64,000 nt of DNA, taken from positions 148,144 to 212,143 of the forward strand of contig NZ_QAJR01000003.1 of NCBI RefSeq assembly GCF_003852545.1. Reading direction: 5' to 3'. Below the pieces are notes generated by a model. That model was not told the origin of the DNA. It was given only the letters and a program-made list of their open reading frames with translations, and ran no database searches. This DNA comes from Acidovorax sp. FJL06 (GTDB lineage Bacteria; Pseudomonadota; Gammaproteobacteria; Burkholderiales; Burkholderiaceae_C). A program made the translations under genes and the position numbers. Shown here one piece after another: positions 17,401 to 27,616 of this stretch (positions within the stretch are counted from its first letter, which is position 1; every line of letters begins with the position of its first letter).

Positions 17401-18966
17401 CTAGAAAAGCCGGATTCTGATCAGCAGTTGGATGAGCAGCAAGCCCAGCACAAACCCGACCCCAGCAAAAATGATGCCTTGCAGCAGCCGGTTGGTGCGT
17501 TTCTGGGTTTCCAACAGCTCTCTGAGCAGGTGCTGCTGGTCGGCGGGCCGCTGGCGCAGCGCGTCATAGACCAGGCGCGGCAGCTCGGGGATCAGCTTGG
17601 CGTAGTGCGGCGCCTCGGCACGCAGCTCGCGCCACAGGCGCTGCGGGCCCATCTGCTCCAGCATCCATTTTTCGAGAAAGGGCTTGGCCGTGCTCCACAG
17701 GTCGAGTTCCGGGTCCAGCTGGCGGCCCAGGCCCTCGATGTTGAGCAGCGTCTTTTGCAGCAGCACCAGCTGGGGCTGGATTTCGACCTGGAAGCGGCGC
17801 GAGGTCTGGAACAGGCGCATCAGCACCATGCCCAGCGAGATCTCCTTGAGCGGGCGGTCGAAGTACGGCTCGCACACGGCGCGGATGGCCGACTCCAGGT
17901 CGTTCACGCGCGTCTCGGGCGGCACCCAGCCGCTTTCGATGTGCAGCTCGGCCACGCGCTTGTAGTCGCGGCGGAAGAAGGCCACGAAGTTCTGCGCCAG
18001 GTATTCCTTGTCCACCTCCGTGAGCGTGCCCACGATGCCGAAATCCAGCGAGATGTAGCGCCCGAACGTCGCCGCATCCAGGCTCACCTGGATGTTGCCC
18101 GGGTGCATGTCGGCATGAAAGAACCCGTCGCGGAACACCTGGGTGAAGAAGATGGTGACACCATCACGCGCCAGCTTGGGGATGTCCACCCCGGCTTCGC
18201 GCAGGCGGTCGATCTGGCTGATGGGCACACCGTTCATGCGCTGCATCACCATGACCTCGGCATGGCAGAAGTCCCAGAAGATCTCGGGGATCAGCACCAG
18301 GTCCAGGCCCTGCATGTTGCGGCGCAGCTGCGCGGCGTTGGCGGCCTCGCGCACCAGGTCCAGCTCGTCGTGCAGGTAGTTGTCGAATTCGGCCACCACC
18401 TCGCGGGGCTTGAGGCGCTTGCCGTCGGCCGAGAGGTTTTCCACCCAGCCGGCCATCATGCGCATCAGGCTCAGGTCTTTTTCGATCACGGGCAGCATGC
18501 CCGGGCGCAGCACCTTCACCGCCACCTCGCGCTCCACCCCCTCGCGGTCGCGCAGCGTGGCGAAATGGACCTGGGCGATCGAGGCACTGGCCACCGGCGT
18601 GCGGTCGAAGGACACGAAAATCTCATCCAGCGGGCGGCGGAACGCGCGCTCGATGGTGGCCACCGCAATCCCGGGGTCGAACGGCGGCACCCGGTCCTGC
18701 AGCCGGGCCAGCTCGTCCGCCATATCGGGGGGCAGCAGGTCGCGCCGGGTGGACAGCACCTGGCCGAACTTCACGAAGATGGGCCCCAGGCGCTCCAGCG
18801 CCTCGCGCAGGCGCTGGCCACGCGGGGCCTCCAGGTTGCGCCCCACGGACAGGACGCGCGACACCATCCGCAGCCAGGGCTTCTGGAAACTGTCGAGCAC
18901 CAGGCCATCCAGGCCGAACCGGAACACCACCCACAGGATGGTGGCGCCCCTCAGAAATTGCTTCAT
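17401..18966 (-). CDS. ubiB: UbiB, atypical kinase/ATPase for ubiquinone synthesis
   Basis: 521 residues of the ABC1/ADCK/UbiB protein kinase-like family, needed for ubiquinone assembly at the inner membrane. The diagnostic KxGQ motif is present in [18 protein letters not shown], followed by [11 protein letters not shown] with the alanine-rich nucleotide loop. [11 protein letters not shown] gives the catalytic loop and LDFGIVGTL the metal-binding DFG. Two hydrophobic helices near residues 490-520 anchor it. It overlaps ubiJ by four bases, in the order ubiE, Tim44-like gene, ubiJ, ubiB. Confidence 0.95.
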   Translation of the reverse strand: MKQFLRGATILWVVFRFGLDGLVLDSFQKPWLRMVSRVLSVGRNLEAPRGQRLREALERLGPIFVKFGQVLSTRRDLLPPDMADELARLQDRVPPFDPGIAVATIERAFRRPLDEIFVSFDRTPVASASIAQVHFATLRDREGVEREVAVKVLRPGMLPVIEKDLSLMRMMAGWVENLSADGKRLKPREVVAEFDNYLHDELDLVREAANAAQLRRNMQGLDLVLIPEIFWDFCHAEVMVMQRMNGVPISQIDRLREAGVDIPKLARDGVTIFFTQVFRDGFFHADMHPGNIQVSLDAATFGRYISLDFGIVGTLTEVDKEYLAQNFVAFFRRDYKRVAELHIESGWVPPETRVNDLESAIRAVCEPYFDRPLKEISLGMVLMRLFQTSRRFQVEIQPQLVLLQKTLLNIEGLGRQLDPELDLWSTAKPFLEKWMLEQMGPQRLWRELRAEAPHYAKLIPELPRLVYDALRQRPADQQHLLRELLETQKRTNRLLQGIIFAGVGFVLGLLLIQLLIRIRLF

Positions 18967-19574
18967 GTGCCGGACCGGTCAGGGCCGTTGCCGGCAGGCG
19001 TTGCGGGTGCAGGCTGCACCACCACCGCGCCCGCTGGGGCCTGCGGCGCCATGCGCGAACCCACGAACTGACGCAGCGCCTGCGCCGCCCGGCGGGCCAC
19101 CTGCGCCGCCGTGTGGGCCGGCGCGTCGCCGATCACACGGGCCAGGTCTTCCTCGACATCCCAGCGCACATGGTCCACCAGCCAGTTGATCTCGGCCGCG
19201 AGTTGCACGTCGCCGTCGATGCGGATGGTGGGCTTGTCGCCGCGCAGGGCCGTCTGGGCCAGCGTGAAGGGAGAGGTTTCGGTGACGTGCAGTTGCAGGT
19301 CGGGCACGGCGGACTCCGGGGCCAGGTTGAACAACCCGGCCGGCGTGATCACCAGGCCCATCGAGTACACGCGCCACTGCACGCGGGCGATGCGGCCTTT
19401 CTGGCGCACCAGGCGGTCCATGGCCTCCTGTTCCTGCATCAGCACGTGGTTGAGGAACAGCACCACGCGCTGCTGCACCTCATGCACCAGCCATTGCGGG
19501 GGTTGCGGGCCGGCGGCCACGCGCTCGAAAAGGCCGTCCAGGAATGAAAAAGGGGACTGTGGTGTGCTTGCCAT
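18963..19574 (-). CDS. ubiJ: UbiJ, SCP2-domain accessory factor for ubiquinone synthesis
   Basis: 203 residues. The N-terminal ~110 residues fit the SCP2 sterol-carrier-like domain of UbiJ, with [33 protein letters not shown] and [15 protein letters not shown]. UbiJ binds lipid intermediates in the soluble Ubi complex together with UbiK and hydroxylases. The C-terminus is rich in Ala/Pro and probably disordered. Its four-base overlap with ubiB supports the assignment more strongly than the moderate sequence conservation does. Confidence 0.85.
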   Translation of the reverse strand: MASTPQSPFSFLDGLFERVAAGPQPPQWLVHEVQQRVVLFLNHVLMQEQEAMDRLVRQKGRIARVQWRVYSMGLVITPAGLFNLAPESAVPDLQLHVTETSPFTLAQTALRGDKPTIRIDGDVQLAAEINWLVDHVRWDVEEDLARVIGDAPAHTAAQVARRAAQALRQFVGSRMAPQAPAGAVVVQPAPATPAGNGPDRSGT

Positions 19575-19626
19575 AGTCCCCGATTATTCCCTGAACTGGA
19601 ATGCCCCTGGCGCAGGGGCCCCGTCT

Positions 19627-20670
19627 TTACTGCAAGGCCTGCACGCCCGCCACCAGCCAGCCGCTGCCACCGGACTTGGGCTTGGTCATGTTCCACACCT
19701 CGCGGAAGGGGCTCGGGCCGGCCGAGGGCTCCTCGCGGATCATGCCGGAGAACTCCACGCTGGCCATGTAGCCGTCACCCAGGTCTTCGATGCCCAGCAG
19801 CTGGGCTTCGATCATGACCACATCCGTGTGATTGGGCTGCACGCCGCGGTGGGCTTCCCGCTCGCTGAGCTGGGTGCGGATCTCGTCCAGCATGTTGTCC
19901 GTCATCATGGAGCGCAGCGTGCCGATGTCCGAACGGTCCCAGGCGGCCTGCAGCGTCACGAAATTGCGCTTGGCGGCGGTCAGGAAACCTTCGGCGTCGA
20001 AATCGGCCGGAGCGCCCCAGTTCTGCGCGCCCGACAGGCCCGAACCGATCACCACGCCCGTGCCCGCACCGCCCTGCGCACCGCGCGAGGCATCAAACGC
20101 CATGCTGCTGCGCTCCCAGGGGCGCGCCGAGGCGTCGTTGCCCACATTGTTGGGGCTGTACTGCGGCGGCACCTGCGCTGCGGCAGGGGTGGCCGCACCG
20201 GCACCGGCGCCCGCCCCCTGGAACGCGAACGGCGCACCGCCCGCGGCCCCCCCACTGTTGCCAGCGGCGCCGCTGCGCGAACGCATCACCATCTTGAAGA
20301 CGGCAAACGCGGCCAGTGCCAGCAGTGCAATCATCAGGATGTTCCCAAACCCGGCGCCCAGGCCCAGCGAATGGGCCAACCAGGCCAGGCCAAGGCCCGC
20401 AGCCAGGCCGCCAAGCATCGCGCCCCAGGGCTTCTTGGGCGCGGCGGCGGGCGCTGCCGCAGGTGCCGCGGCAGGCTTGGCCGCAGCAGCGTTGGTCGCG
20501 TTCTGGGCCGGAGCCCCCGGGGTGGCGGGCGGCGGGGTCGCCGACTCGCGCTGGGTCACGTTGCTCGACTGCTTGCCCACCGATTTGCCACCGCCCATCC
20601 GCTTGGCATCGGCGTCGGCGTGCGCCAACGCCAGCATCGCAACCAACACCACAGACCACAGTTTCATCAT
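19627..20670 (-). CDS. Tim44-like domain membrane protein
   Basis: 347 residues. The N-terminus has a signal peptide (VVLVAMLALAHADADA). A low-complexity Ala/Pro linker follows, then a glycine-rich hydrophobic stretch (~120-165, LGAGFGNILMIALLALAAF). The C-terminal ~150 residues resemble the Tim44/MRPL45 fold, with GFLTAAKRNFVTLQAAWDR and VEFSGMIREEP. Bacterial members may bind membranes; their role is not established. It lies between ubiE and ubiJ in this Ubi block. Confidence 0.8.
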   Translation of the reverse strand: MMKLWSVVLVAMLALAHADADAKRMGGGKSVGKQSSNVTQRESATPPPATPGAPAQNATNAAAAKPAAAPAAAPAAAPKKPWGAMLGGLAAGLGLAWLAHSLGLGAGFGNILMIALLALAAFAVFKMVMRSRSGAAGNSGGAAGGAPFAFQGAGAGAGAATPAAAQVPPQYSPNNVGNDASARPWERSSMAFDASRGAQGGAGTGVVIGSGLSGAQNWGAPADFDAEGFLTAAKRNFVTLQAAWDRSDIGTLRSMMTDNMLDEIRTQLSEREAHRGVQPNHTDVVMIEAQLLGIEDLGDGYMASVEFSGMIREEPSAGPSPFREVWNMTKPKSGGSGWLVAGVQALQ

Positions 20671-20706
20671 GACTTCTCCGTCTCCATTAATCGCTGAGCA
20701 ACACGC

Positions 20707-21438
20707 TCAGCACTTGATTCCAACATGCAGGGCCACAATGCCCCCCGTCATGTTGTGATAGTCCACATGCCCAAAGCCATTTTTTTGCATGAGGCTTTTG
20801 AGTTCTTCCTGCCCCGGGTGCATGCGGATCGATTCGGCCAGGTAGCGGTAGCTGGAATCGTCGCCCGCCACCAGCTTGCCCAGGCGGGGCAGCACCTTGA
20901 ACGAGTACCAGTCGTAGGCCTTCGAAAGCGGCTGGGCCACTTTCGAGAATTCCAGCACCAGCAGCTTGCCGCCGGGCTTGAGCACGCGGCACATCTCGGC
21001 AATCGCCTGGTCCTTGTGCGTCATGTTGCGCAGGCCAAAGGCCACGCTCACCACGTCGAAATGCGCGTCGGGGAACGGCAGCTTTTCGGCATCGCACACC
21101 AGGGTGGGCAGCACCACGCCCGCGTCGATGAGGCGGTCGCGGCCCACGCGCAGCATGGCTTCGTTGATGTCGGTGTGCACCACCCGGCCCGATGCGCCCA
21201 CCTTTTTCGAGAAGGCCAGCGACAGATCGCCCGTGCCCCCGGCGATGTCCAGCACCTGGCTGCCTTCGCGCAGGTTGGCCACCATCACGGTGTAGGCCTT
21301 CCAGGCACGGTGCAGGCCCGCCGACATGAGATCGTTCATCACGTCGTATTTGGAGGCCACCGAGTCGAACACGCCGCGCACATGGCGCGCCTTGTCCTGC
21401 TCATCCACCGACTGAAAACCAAAGTGGGTCGTGCTCAT
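20707..21438 (-). CDS. ubiE: UbiE, demethylmenaquinone/2-methoxy-6-polyprenyl-1,4-benzoquinol methyltransferase
   Basis: 243 residues, normal for UbiE, which performs the C-methylation step in ubiquinone (and menaquinone) synthesis with S-adenosylmethionine. Family signatures are [20 protein letters not shown] near the start, the SAM motif [31 protein letters not shown] and [16 protein letters not shown] start at MSTTHFGFQ; an ATG three codons upstream gives MKLMSTTHF. It heads a Ubi cluster with the Tim44-like gene, ubiJ and ubiB. A dual-hairpin repeat lies in its upstream gap. Confidence 0.95.
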   Translation of the reverse strand: MSTTHFGFQSVDEQDKARHVRGVFDSVASKYDVMNDLMSAGLHRAWKAYTVMVANLREGSQVLDIAGGTGDLSLAFSKKVGASGRVVHTDINEAMLRVGRDRLIDAGVVLPTLVCDAEKLPFPDAHFDVVSVAFGLRNMTHKDQAIAEMCRVLKPGGKLLVLEFSKVAQPLSKAYDWYSFKVLPRLGKLVAGDDSSYRYLAESIRMHPGQEELKSLMQKNGFGHVDYHNMTGGIVALHVGIKC

Positions 21439-21524
21439 AAGTTTCATGCTAGGCGCGCGAGCGCCAGAGGTACAGCGACAACCCCGCACCGAAATGGGGC
21501 TTGTGTCGCAATTAGGACAACGCC

Positions 21525-21588
21525 ATTCAAGAGAAAACCGCCTCTAGCGCCTGACTATATTGCGCCAGCAGCTCCTCTTTCAATAGCA
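21525..21588 (-). repeat. dual-hairpin repeat, copy 3
   Basis: Intergenic copy between the DUF971 gene and ubiE. GCGC (21547-21550) and GCGC (21562-21565) form hairpin A. Hairpin B has GCTCC (21571-21575), a 7-nt loop, and ATAGC (21583-21587), so the arms are mismatched. The copy is open in the reading frame that continues past the DUF971 stop codon, which sets it apart from other intergenic copies. Confidence 0.7.
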
Positions 21589-21619
21589 CATCAATCAACA
21601 GGGCTTCTGCGCCCCGCCC

Positions 21620-22042
21620 TCAGTGGCTGCCGCAGCCATGGCCACCCGATCCCCCCTTGGGCGGCATGGGCGCGTCGCGGTCCACGCCGGCTGCGGCCAG
21701 GCGCTCGGTGTATTGGGCCCACAGGGCCTCCTGTGTCTGCCCCAGCTCGTAGAGGTAGTCCCAGGTGAAGATGCCGCTGTCGTGGCCGTCGGAAAACGTG
21801 GGCTTGACCGCGTAGTTGCCCACGGGCTCCAGGTTCACCAGCGCCACGTCGCGCTTGCCGGTCTGCAGCACTTCCTGGCCGGGGCCGTGGCCCTGCACCT
21901 CGGCCGAGGGCGAATACACGCGCATCAACTCGAAGGGGATGCGGAAGCTGGCGCCATCCGAAAACCCGACCTCCAGCACCCGCGACGCCCCGTGCACCGT
22001 GAGCGCCTGCGGCGTAGGCGCGCCCGCTTTCAAACCTGCCAT
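21620..22042 (-). CDS. DUF971 (GBBH-like N-terminal domain) protein
   Basis: 140 residues. The body matches the DUF971 domain that also forms the N-terminus of gamma-butyrobetaine hydroxylases: LTVHGASRVLEVGFSDG, IPFELMRVYSPSAEV, and later NYAVKPTFSDGHDSGIFTWDYLYELG. The stand-alone form is of unknown function and has been linked to iron-sulfur or ubiquinone proteins by genome context only. The C-terminus is Gly/His-rich (GGSGGHGCGSH) and could bind metal. AGGGGAG lies seven bases before the ATG. It sits between the HIT gene and ubiE. Confidence 0.85.
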   Translation of the reverse strand: MAGLKAGAPTPQALTVHGASRVLEVGFSDGASFRIPFELMRVYSPSAEVQGHGPGQEVLQTGKRDVALVNLEPVGNYAVKPTFSDGHDSGIFTWDYLYELGQTQEALWAQYTERLAAAGVDRDAPMPPKGGSGGHGCGSH

Positions 22043-22124
22043 GGAACTCCCCTGTGAGAAAACTGTGTTGTGGATGGTAGTGAAGGCCCGCCGCTGCGCC
22101 CGGCGCGGGCCGGGCACCGCGCGG

Positions 22125-22565
22125 TCAAGGCAGTGGCAGCGCCGCCAGCCGGGGCCGCAGAGCCGCTTCCAGCGCCGGCAGCAGCGCACGCACGGTGTCT
22201 TCCTGCGCTGCCGGGCTGGGCCGCTGGGCGGCCGCCCACACGGGCGCGGGGAAATGGCTGTCCCAAGCAAACCGGGCAATCACATGCCAGTGCAGGTGGG
22301 GCACCATGTTGCCCAGCGCAGCGATGTTGACCTTGGCGGGCGCCACGTGCTCACGCAGGGCTTGCTCCACCAGCGTCACGGCGTCCATGCAATGGGCGCG
22401 CTCGGCGGCCGACAGGTCGGAGAACTCGGCCACATGCGCATTCCACACCACACGGTAGAACGCCGGAAAGCCAGCCTCCTGGGCGCGGATCACGCGCAGG
22501 TGGGCGCCACGCCAGACGAGCGCACCCCCATCCCCAGCGCACAAAGGGCACGCCACGTCGGCCAT
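22125..22565 (-). CDS. HIT-family nucleotide hydrolase
   Basis: 146 residues. The histidine triad is present as HLHWHVI, with the preceding NIAALGNMVP region typical of diadenosine polyphosphate or nucleoside phosphoramidate hydrolases. The N-terminal CPLCAGDGG supplies a possible zinc-binding pair. The specific substrate is unknown. Its ATG overlaps the stop codon of the giant oxidoreductase (TGATG), so the pair is translationally coupled. Confidence 0.87.
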   Translation of the reverse strand: MADVACPLCAGDGGALVWRGAHLRVIRAQEAGFPAFYRVVWNAHVAEFSDLSAAERAHCMDAVTLVEQALREHVAPAKVNIAALGNMVPHLHWHVIARFAWDSHFPAPVWAAAQRPSPAAQEDTVRALLPALEAALRPRLAALPLP

Positions 22566-25500
22566 CAGACGAGAACCCGCTCGATGCCGCCACCGTTGGC
22601 GCGCTCGACATAGTCCGGCATCCAGTTCTCGCCCAGGATCTCGCGCGCCATCTCGATCACGATGTAGTCGGCTTCGAGCAGGCCGTTGCTCAGGTCGTAC
22701 TGGTAGCGGTTCAGGCCTTGCAGGCAGCTCGGGCAGCTGGTGAGGATCTTCACGTTGTCCTGGGCGGCCACGGCGCCGCTTTCGCGCAGCTTGGCTTCGC
22801 CCTTGCGGATTTCCTCTTCCTTGCGGAAGCGCACCTGCGTGGACACGTCCGGCCGGGTCACGCCCAGCGTGCCGGACTCGCCGCAGCAGCGGTCGCTCTT
22901 CAAGACCTGCTCGCCCACCAGCGCCTTCACGGTCTTGACCGAGTCCTGCAGCTTCATGGGGTTGTGGCAAGGCTCGTGGTACAGGTAGGCGCCCTTGCCT
23001 TGCAGGGTGATGCCCTTCTCCAGCAAATACTCGTGGATGTCGATGATGCGGCTGCCCGGGAAGATCTTGCCGAATTCGTAACCCTGCAGCTGGTCGTAGC
23101 AGGTGCCGCAGCTGACCACCACGGTCTTGATATCGAGGTAGTTGAGCGTGTTGGCCACGCGGTGGAAGAGCACACGGTTGTCCGTGATCATCTTCTCGGC
23201 CTTGTCGAACTGGCCGCTGCCGCGCTGCGGGTAGCCGCAGCACAGGTAGCCCGGCGGCAGCACCGTCTGCACACCCGCATGCCAGAGCATGGCCTGGGTC
23301 GCCAAGCCTACTTGCGAGAACAAGCGCTCCGATCCGCAGCCCGGGAAGTAGAACACCGCCTCCGTCTCGGCCGTGGTGGTGGCCGGGTCGCGGATGATGG
23401 GCACGTAGTCCTTGTTCTCGATGTCGAGCAGCGCACGCGCCGTCTTCTTGGGCAGGCCGCCGGGCAGCTTCTTGTTGATGAAGTGGATCACCTGCTCCTT
23501 GACCGGCGCCATGCCCACCGTCGCTGGCGGCTTGGCCGTCTGCTTGCGGCCCACCTTGCGCAGCAGGTCCACGGCCATGCGCTGGGCCTTGAAGCCCACG
23601 TCCACCATGGCCGAGCGCATGAACTTGATGGTATCCGGGTTGGTGGCGTTGAGCATGGTCATCGCCAGCGCATTGCCGGGGCGGAAGCTCTTCTTGCCCA
23701 TCTTGCGCAGCAGGTTGCGCATGTTCATGGTGACATCGCCAAAGTCGATCTTCACCGGGCAGGGGCTCTCGCACTTGTGGCACACCGTGCAGTGGTCGGC
23801 CACGTCTTCAAACTCCTGCCAGTGCTTGATGCTCACGCCACGGCGCGTCTGCTCTTCGTACAGGAAGGCCTCGACCAGGAGCGAGGTGGCCAGGATCTTG
23901 TTGCGCGGGCTGTACAGCAGGTTGGCACGCGGCACGTGGGTGGAGCACACGGGCTTGCACTTGCCGCAGCGCAGGCAGTCCTTCACGCTGTCGGCAATCG
24001 CGCCGATGTCGCTCTGCTGCATGATGAGCGACTCGTGCCCCATGAGGCCGAAGCTCGGCGTGTAGGCGTTGGTCAGGTCGGCGTGCAGCACGGCATTGGA
24101 TGCCGAATCGACCCCTTGCGCTTGTCCAGCAAGCGCTGCAAGCTCCTCTTTTCGGAGCAACTTGCCTTTGTTGAAGCGGCCTTCCGGGTCCACCTTCTGC
24201 TTGTACTGCGCAAACGGACGCAGTTCGTCATCGGTGAGGAATTCGAGCTTGGTGATGCCGATACCATGCTCGCCCGAGATCACGCCGTCCAGGCTGCGCG
24301 CCAGCACCATGATGCGCTCCACCGCTTCGTGGGCGGTCTGCAGCATCTCGTAGTCGTCGCTGTTGACGGGGATGTTGGTGTGCACATTGCCGTCGCCCGC
24401 GTGCATGTGCAGGGCCACCCACACGCGGCCCTTGAGCACGCGCTTGTGGATGGCGCTGGCCTCGTCCAGGATGGGCTGGAACGCAGCCCCCGAGAAGATG
24501 GTCTGCAAAGGCGCACGCAGCTGGGTTTTCCAGCTCGCGCGCAGGCGGTGGTCCTGCAATTGCGGGAACAATGTGGCCACGTCCTGCAGCCAGCCGGCCC
24601 ACAGCGCGCGCACCTCGGCCACCAGCGCGATGGCCTGGGCCACGCGGTCTTCCAGCAGCTCGGCCGACGGGATCTCATTGGCGTCGTCGTGCTTGCCCAG
24701 CGGCAGGTTGCCATGCTCGAAGAACTCGGTGAGCGCATCGCACAGCTTGAGCTTGTTGCGCAGCGACAGCTCGATGTTGATGCGCTCGATGCCGTCGGTG
24801 TACTCGGCCATGCGCGGCAGCGGGATCACCACGTCTTCGTTGATCTTGAAGGCGTTGGTGTGGCGGCTGATGGCGGCCGTGCGCTTGCGGTCCAGCCAGA
24901 ATTTCTTGCGCGCCTCGGCGCTGATGGCGATGAAGCCTTCGCCGCTGCGCGAGTTGGCGATGCGCACCACCTCGCTGGTCACGCGGGCCACTTCGTCGGC
25001 GTTGTCGCCCGCGATGTCGCCGATGAGCACCATCTTGGGCAAACCGCCGTTGCCCTTCTTGCTCTTGGTGGCGTAGCCCACGGCCTTGAGGTAGCGGTCG
25101 TCCAGATGCTCCAGGCCGGCCAGCAGCACGCCGGAGCGCTTTTGCTCGGCGAACATGTAGTCCTTGATTTCCACAATGGAAGGCACGGCGTCCTTGGCAT
25201 TGCCGAAGAACTCCATGCACACGGTGCGCGTGTGCTCGGGCATGCGGTGCACCACCCAGCGCGCGCTGGTGATCAGGCCGTCGCAGCCTTCCTTCTGGAT
25301 GCCGGGCAGGCCCGAGAGAAACTTGTCCGTCACGTCCTTGCCCAGGCCTTCCTTGCGGAAGGTCTTGCCCGGGATGGCCAGGCGCTCGGTGCGCACGGGC
25401 GTCTTGCCGTCGGCCTCGAAATACTGCAGCTCGAAGGTGGCGGTCTCCACATCGTGGATCTTGCCCATGTTGTGGTCCAGGCGGGTCACTTCCAGCCACT

Positions 25501-26479
25501 GCGCATCGGGCGTGACCATGCGCCAGCTGGCCAGGTTGTCCAGGGCCGTGCCCCACAGCACGGCCTTCTTGCCGCCGGCGTTCATGGCGATGTTGCCGCC
25601 GATACAGCTGGCTTCGGCACTGGTCGGGTCCACCGCGAACACGAAGCCCGCGCGCTCGGCCGCGTCGGCCACGCGCTGGGTGACCACGCCGGCCTCGGTC
25701 CACACCGTGCCGACCTCGCTGTCCATGCCCGGCAGGCGGCGCAGCTCCACCTCGGTCATGGCTTCGAGCTTTTCGGTGTTGATGACCACGCTCTTCCAGG
25801 TCAGCGGGATGGCGCCGCCGGTGTAGCCGGTGCCGCCCCCACGCGGGATGATGGTCAGGCCCAGCTCGATGCAACCTTTGACCAGGCCGGCCATTTCAAC
25901 CTCGGTGTCCGGCGTCAGCACCACAAACGGATACTCGACGCGCCAGTCGGTCGCGTCGGTCACGTGGCTCACGCGCGAGAGGCCGTCGAACTTGATGTTG
26001 TCCTTGGCCGTGAGGCGGCCCAGCGTGCGCTGGATCTGGCGGCGCAGCTGCGTGGCCTGCTCGAACTTGGCGTTGAACTCGGTCACCGCGCGGCGCGCGG
26101 CCACGACCAGCTCGCCCACCAGGCGGTCGCGCCCGGCATCGTCGGCCGGGGTGCGGCGCTTTTCGATCTCGGCCAGGCGGTGGTGCAAGGCCTCGACCAG
26201 CAGCTTGCGGCGGGCCGGGTTGTCCAGCAGGTCGTCCTGCAGGTAGGGGTTGCGCTGCACCACCCAGATATCGCCCAGCACCTCGTACAACATGCGGGCC
26301 GAGCGGCCCGTGCGGCGCTCCTTGCGCAGTTGGTCCAGCACATCCCAGGAGGCGGAGCCCAGCAGGCGGATCACGATCTCCCGGTCGGAGAACGAGGTGT
26401 AGTTATAGGGAATCTCGCGCAGACGCACGGGCTCGGCAGCCTGCGCCTGCAAGGCAGCCAACGCAATCGGAACATTCAT
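22565..26479 (-). CDS. DUF3683 FAD-linked oxidase fused to Fe-S/CCG reductase domains (D-2-hydroxyacid dehydrogenase type)
   Basis: 1304 residues, five modules. Residues 1-~150 match the DUF3683 cap. Residues ~180-330 bind FAD ([11 protein letters not shown]). Residues ~550-755 are the FAD-oxidase C-terminal domain ([25 protein letters not shown]). Residues ~850-920 carry two ferredoxin-like clusters ([23 protein letters not shown]), and the last ~250 hold two CCG domains ([19 protein letters not shown]). This layout is that of membrane-associated D-lactate/glycolate-type dehydrogenases that pass electrons to quinone; the substrate is not known. Residues ~774-791 are encoded by a dual-hairpin repeat in the linker. 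Confidence 0.85.
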   Translation of the reverse strand: MNVPIALAALQAQAAEPVRLREIPYNYTSFSDREIVIRLLGSASWDVLDQLRKERRTGRSARMLYEVLGDIWVVQRNPYLQDDLLDNPARRKLLVEALHHRLAEIEKRRTPADDAGRDRLVGELVVAARRAVTEFNAKFEQATQLRRQIQRTLGRLTAKDNIKFDGLSRVSHVTDATDWRVEYPFVVLTPDTEVEMAGLVKGCIELGLTIIPRGGGTGYTGGAIPLTWKSVVINTEKLEAMTEVELRRLPGMDSEVGTVWTEAGVVTQRVADAAERAGFVFAVDPTSAEASCIGGNIAMNAGGKKAVLWGTALDNLASWRMVTPDAQWLEVTRLDHNMGKIHDVETATFELQYFEADGKTPVRTERLAIPGKTFRKEGLGKDVTDKFLSGLPGIQKEGCDGLITSARWVVHRMPEHTRTVCMEFFGNAKDAVPSIVEIKDYMFAEQKRSGVLLAGLEHLDDRYLKAVGYATKSKKGNGGLPKMVLIGDIAGDNADEVARVTSEVVRIANSRSGEGFIAISAEARKKFWLDRKRTAAISRHTNAFKINEDVVIPLPRMAEYTDGIERINIELSLRNKLKLCDALTEFFEHGNLPLGKHDDANEIPSAELLEDRVAQAIALVAEVRALWAGWLQDVATLFPQLQDHRLRASWKTQLRAPLQTIFSGAAFQPILDEASAIHKRVLKGRVWVALHMHAGDGNVHTNIPVNSDDYEMLQTAHEAVERIMVLARSLDGVISGEHGIGITKLEFLTDDELRPFAQYKQKVDPEGRFNKGKLLRKEELAALAGQAQGVDSASNAVLHADLTNAYTPSFGLMGHESLIMQQSDIGAIADSVKDCLRCGKCKPVCSTHVPRANLLYSPRNKILATSLLVEAFLYEEQTRRGVSIKHWQEFEDVADHCTVCHKCESPCPVKIDFGDVTMNMRNLLRKMGKKSFRPGNALAMTMLNATNPDTIKFMRSAMVDVGFKAQRMAVDLLRKVGRKQTAKPPATVGMAPVKEQVIHFINKKLPGGLPKKTARALLDIENKDYVPIIRDPATTTAETEAVFYFPGCGSERLFSQVGLATQAMLWHAGVQTVLPPGYLCCGYPQRGSGQFDKAEKMITDNRVLFHRVANTLNYLDIKTVVVSCGTCYDQLQGYEFGKIFPGSRIIDIHEYLLEKGITLQGKGAYLYHEPCHNPMKLQDSVKTVKALVGEQVLKSDRCCGESGTLGVTRPDVSTQVRFRKEEEIRKGEAKLRESGAVAAQDNVKILTSCPSCLQGLNRYQYDLSNGLLEADYIVIEMAREILGENWMPDYVERANGGGIERVLV
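24106..24160 (-). repeat. dual-hairpin repeat, copy 4 (in frame inside the FAD/Fe-S oxidoreductase)
   Basis: Hairpin A: GCGCTT (24118-24123), a 7-nt loop, AAGCGC (24131-24136). Hairpin B: GCTCC (24142-24146), 7-nt loop, GGAGC (24154-24158), perfectly paired but with different bases from GCTAT/ATAGC. It encodes the linker [16 protein letters not shown]. The arms keep pairing while removing the TAG seen in intergenic copies. Confidence 0.85.
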
Positions 26480-26559
26480 GGGGGATCTACCTGGGGTGGG
26501 CGCCGCGCGCCCATGAGCCTCGGGGGCGTGATTTTATGTCAGGCACCCGGAACGCGCCC

Positions 26560-27546
26560 TCAGGGCCCGGCCAGAAAGACCCGCACCAGCGCCACCGAGC
26601 GCTCTGGCTGGTCGTTGAACAGAAAATGCCCGGCCCCCTCCAGCACGTCCAGCCGGGCCTGGCGAAAGTGCCCCAGGTGCCGCCGCTGCTGGGCCTCGCC
26701 CATCACCGGGCTGCAGCGCCCGGCCAGGAACAGCGTGGCGCCTTCAAAACGCGCCACACCCCGGCGAAAGTCCAGGCTGGCGGCAAACGCCGGGTCCCGC
26801 CCCATGCGCCCCACGGTGGCGTCAAAGTTGGCCCAACCCGCCCGCCAGCCCTCCAGCACCGGCGGGCGGCCATCGCAGGTGGCCCGCGCCTGCACCAGCG
26901 GCAGCATGCGCCCCAGCAGGTAGTCGCGCCGCGCCTGGGGGTCGCCCCGGGTGTCCACACTCCATTGCGCCAGCCAGGCACGCGCCATGCCCCAGGCCAC
27001 CGGCCAGCCGGGCCACCCCCCGGCATTCAGATAAGGCAGCGTGCTGCCATCCAGAAAACCCGGCTCGGCCAGCACCAGCCGCCCCACCTTGCCGGGGTGC
27101 GCCCCCGCGTAGGCCGAAGCCAGCATCGCGCCCCACGAATGCCCGACCAGGTGCACGGGCTGCCCAGCGCCGTAGGCATCGACGATGGCGTCGAGGTCAT
27201 CCACAAACCCCTGGGGCGTGATGTCCGCCGCAGGCACGCGCGGCGACAGGCCCGTGCCACGCTGGTCGTAGAACACCACGCGGAATTGGTCGGCCAGTGC
27301 CGCCAGGCCCAGCAGGTAGCGGTGGTCCGCACCGGGGCCGCCGTGCAGCACGACCACCACGGGCCGACCCACCTCGCCAAAGGCCTGGGCATGGAAGGCG
27401 TAGCCGCGCAAGCGCACGGAGGGCAGCGCGGGGTCCAGCTCGGCCGTCACCGGCAGGGTCAGCGCCCCGGCCCAGAGCGGGAACAAGCAAGAAACCAGAA
27501 AAGCAGCCCGGCGCTGGAGTGCGCGGAGCGGGAACAACACAGCCAT
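26560..27546 (-). CDS. secreted alpha/beta hydrolase (proline iminopeptidase-like)
   Basis: 328 residues. The N-terminal LRALQRRAAFLVSCLFPLWAGA is a signal peptide or membrane anchor. The hydrolase fold shows the oxyanion HGGPGADHRYL, VFYDQRGTGLS, the nucleophile serine in LVGHSWGAML, and the catalytic histidine in LEGAGHFLF near the end. HGGPG plus DQRGTG is the proline iminopeptidase/tricorn-like pattern, but substrate is unproven. It faces a Crp-family regulator across a 70-base gap, which may control it. Confidence 0.8.
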   Translation of the reverse strand: MAVLFPLRALQRRAAFLVSCLFPLWAGALTLPVTAELDPALPSVRLRGYAFHAQAFGEVGRPVVVVLHGGPGADHRYLLGLAALADQFRVVFYDQRGTGLSPRVPAADITPQGFVDDLDAIVDAYGAGQPVHLVGHSWGAMLASAYAGAHPGKVGRLVLAEPGFLDGSTLPYLNAGGWPGWPVAWGMARAWLAQWSVDTRGDPQARRDYLLGRMLPLVQARATCDGRPPVLEGWRAGWANFDATVGRMGRDPAFAASLDFRRGVARFEGATLFLAGRCSPVMGEAQQRRHLGHFRQARLDVLEGAGHFLFNDQPERSVALVRVFLAGP

Positions 27547-27616
27547 GCATGCCACCTGCCAGAGGGATTGGGAATGGCAGAATCCTCCCGCACACGGCCC
27601 TGCGCCGCGACAACAA

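Noticed and set aside
19603-19619. GCCCCTG-GCG-CAGGGGC hairpin between ubiJ and the Tim44-like gene
   Set aside because: No U-tract on either strand, so I do not call it a terminator; it also breaks a likely operon.
22718-26923. Very long plus-strand open frame opposite the FAD/Fe-S oxidoreductase
   Set aside because: Its translation is rich in His, Ala, Arg and Gly with no motif, as expected for the reverse frame of a GC-rich gene. The minus-strand gene has complete catalytic motifs.
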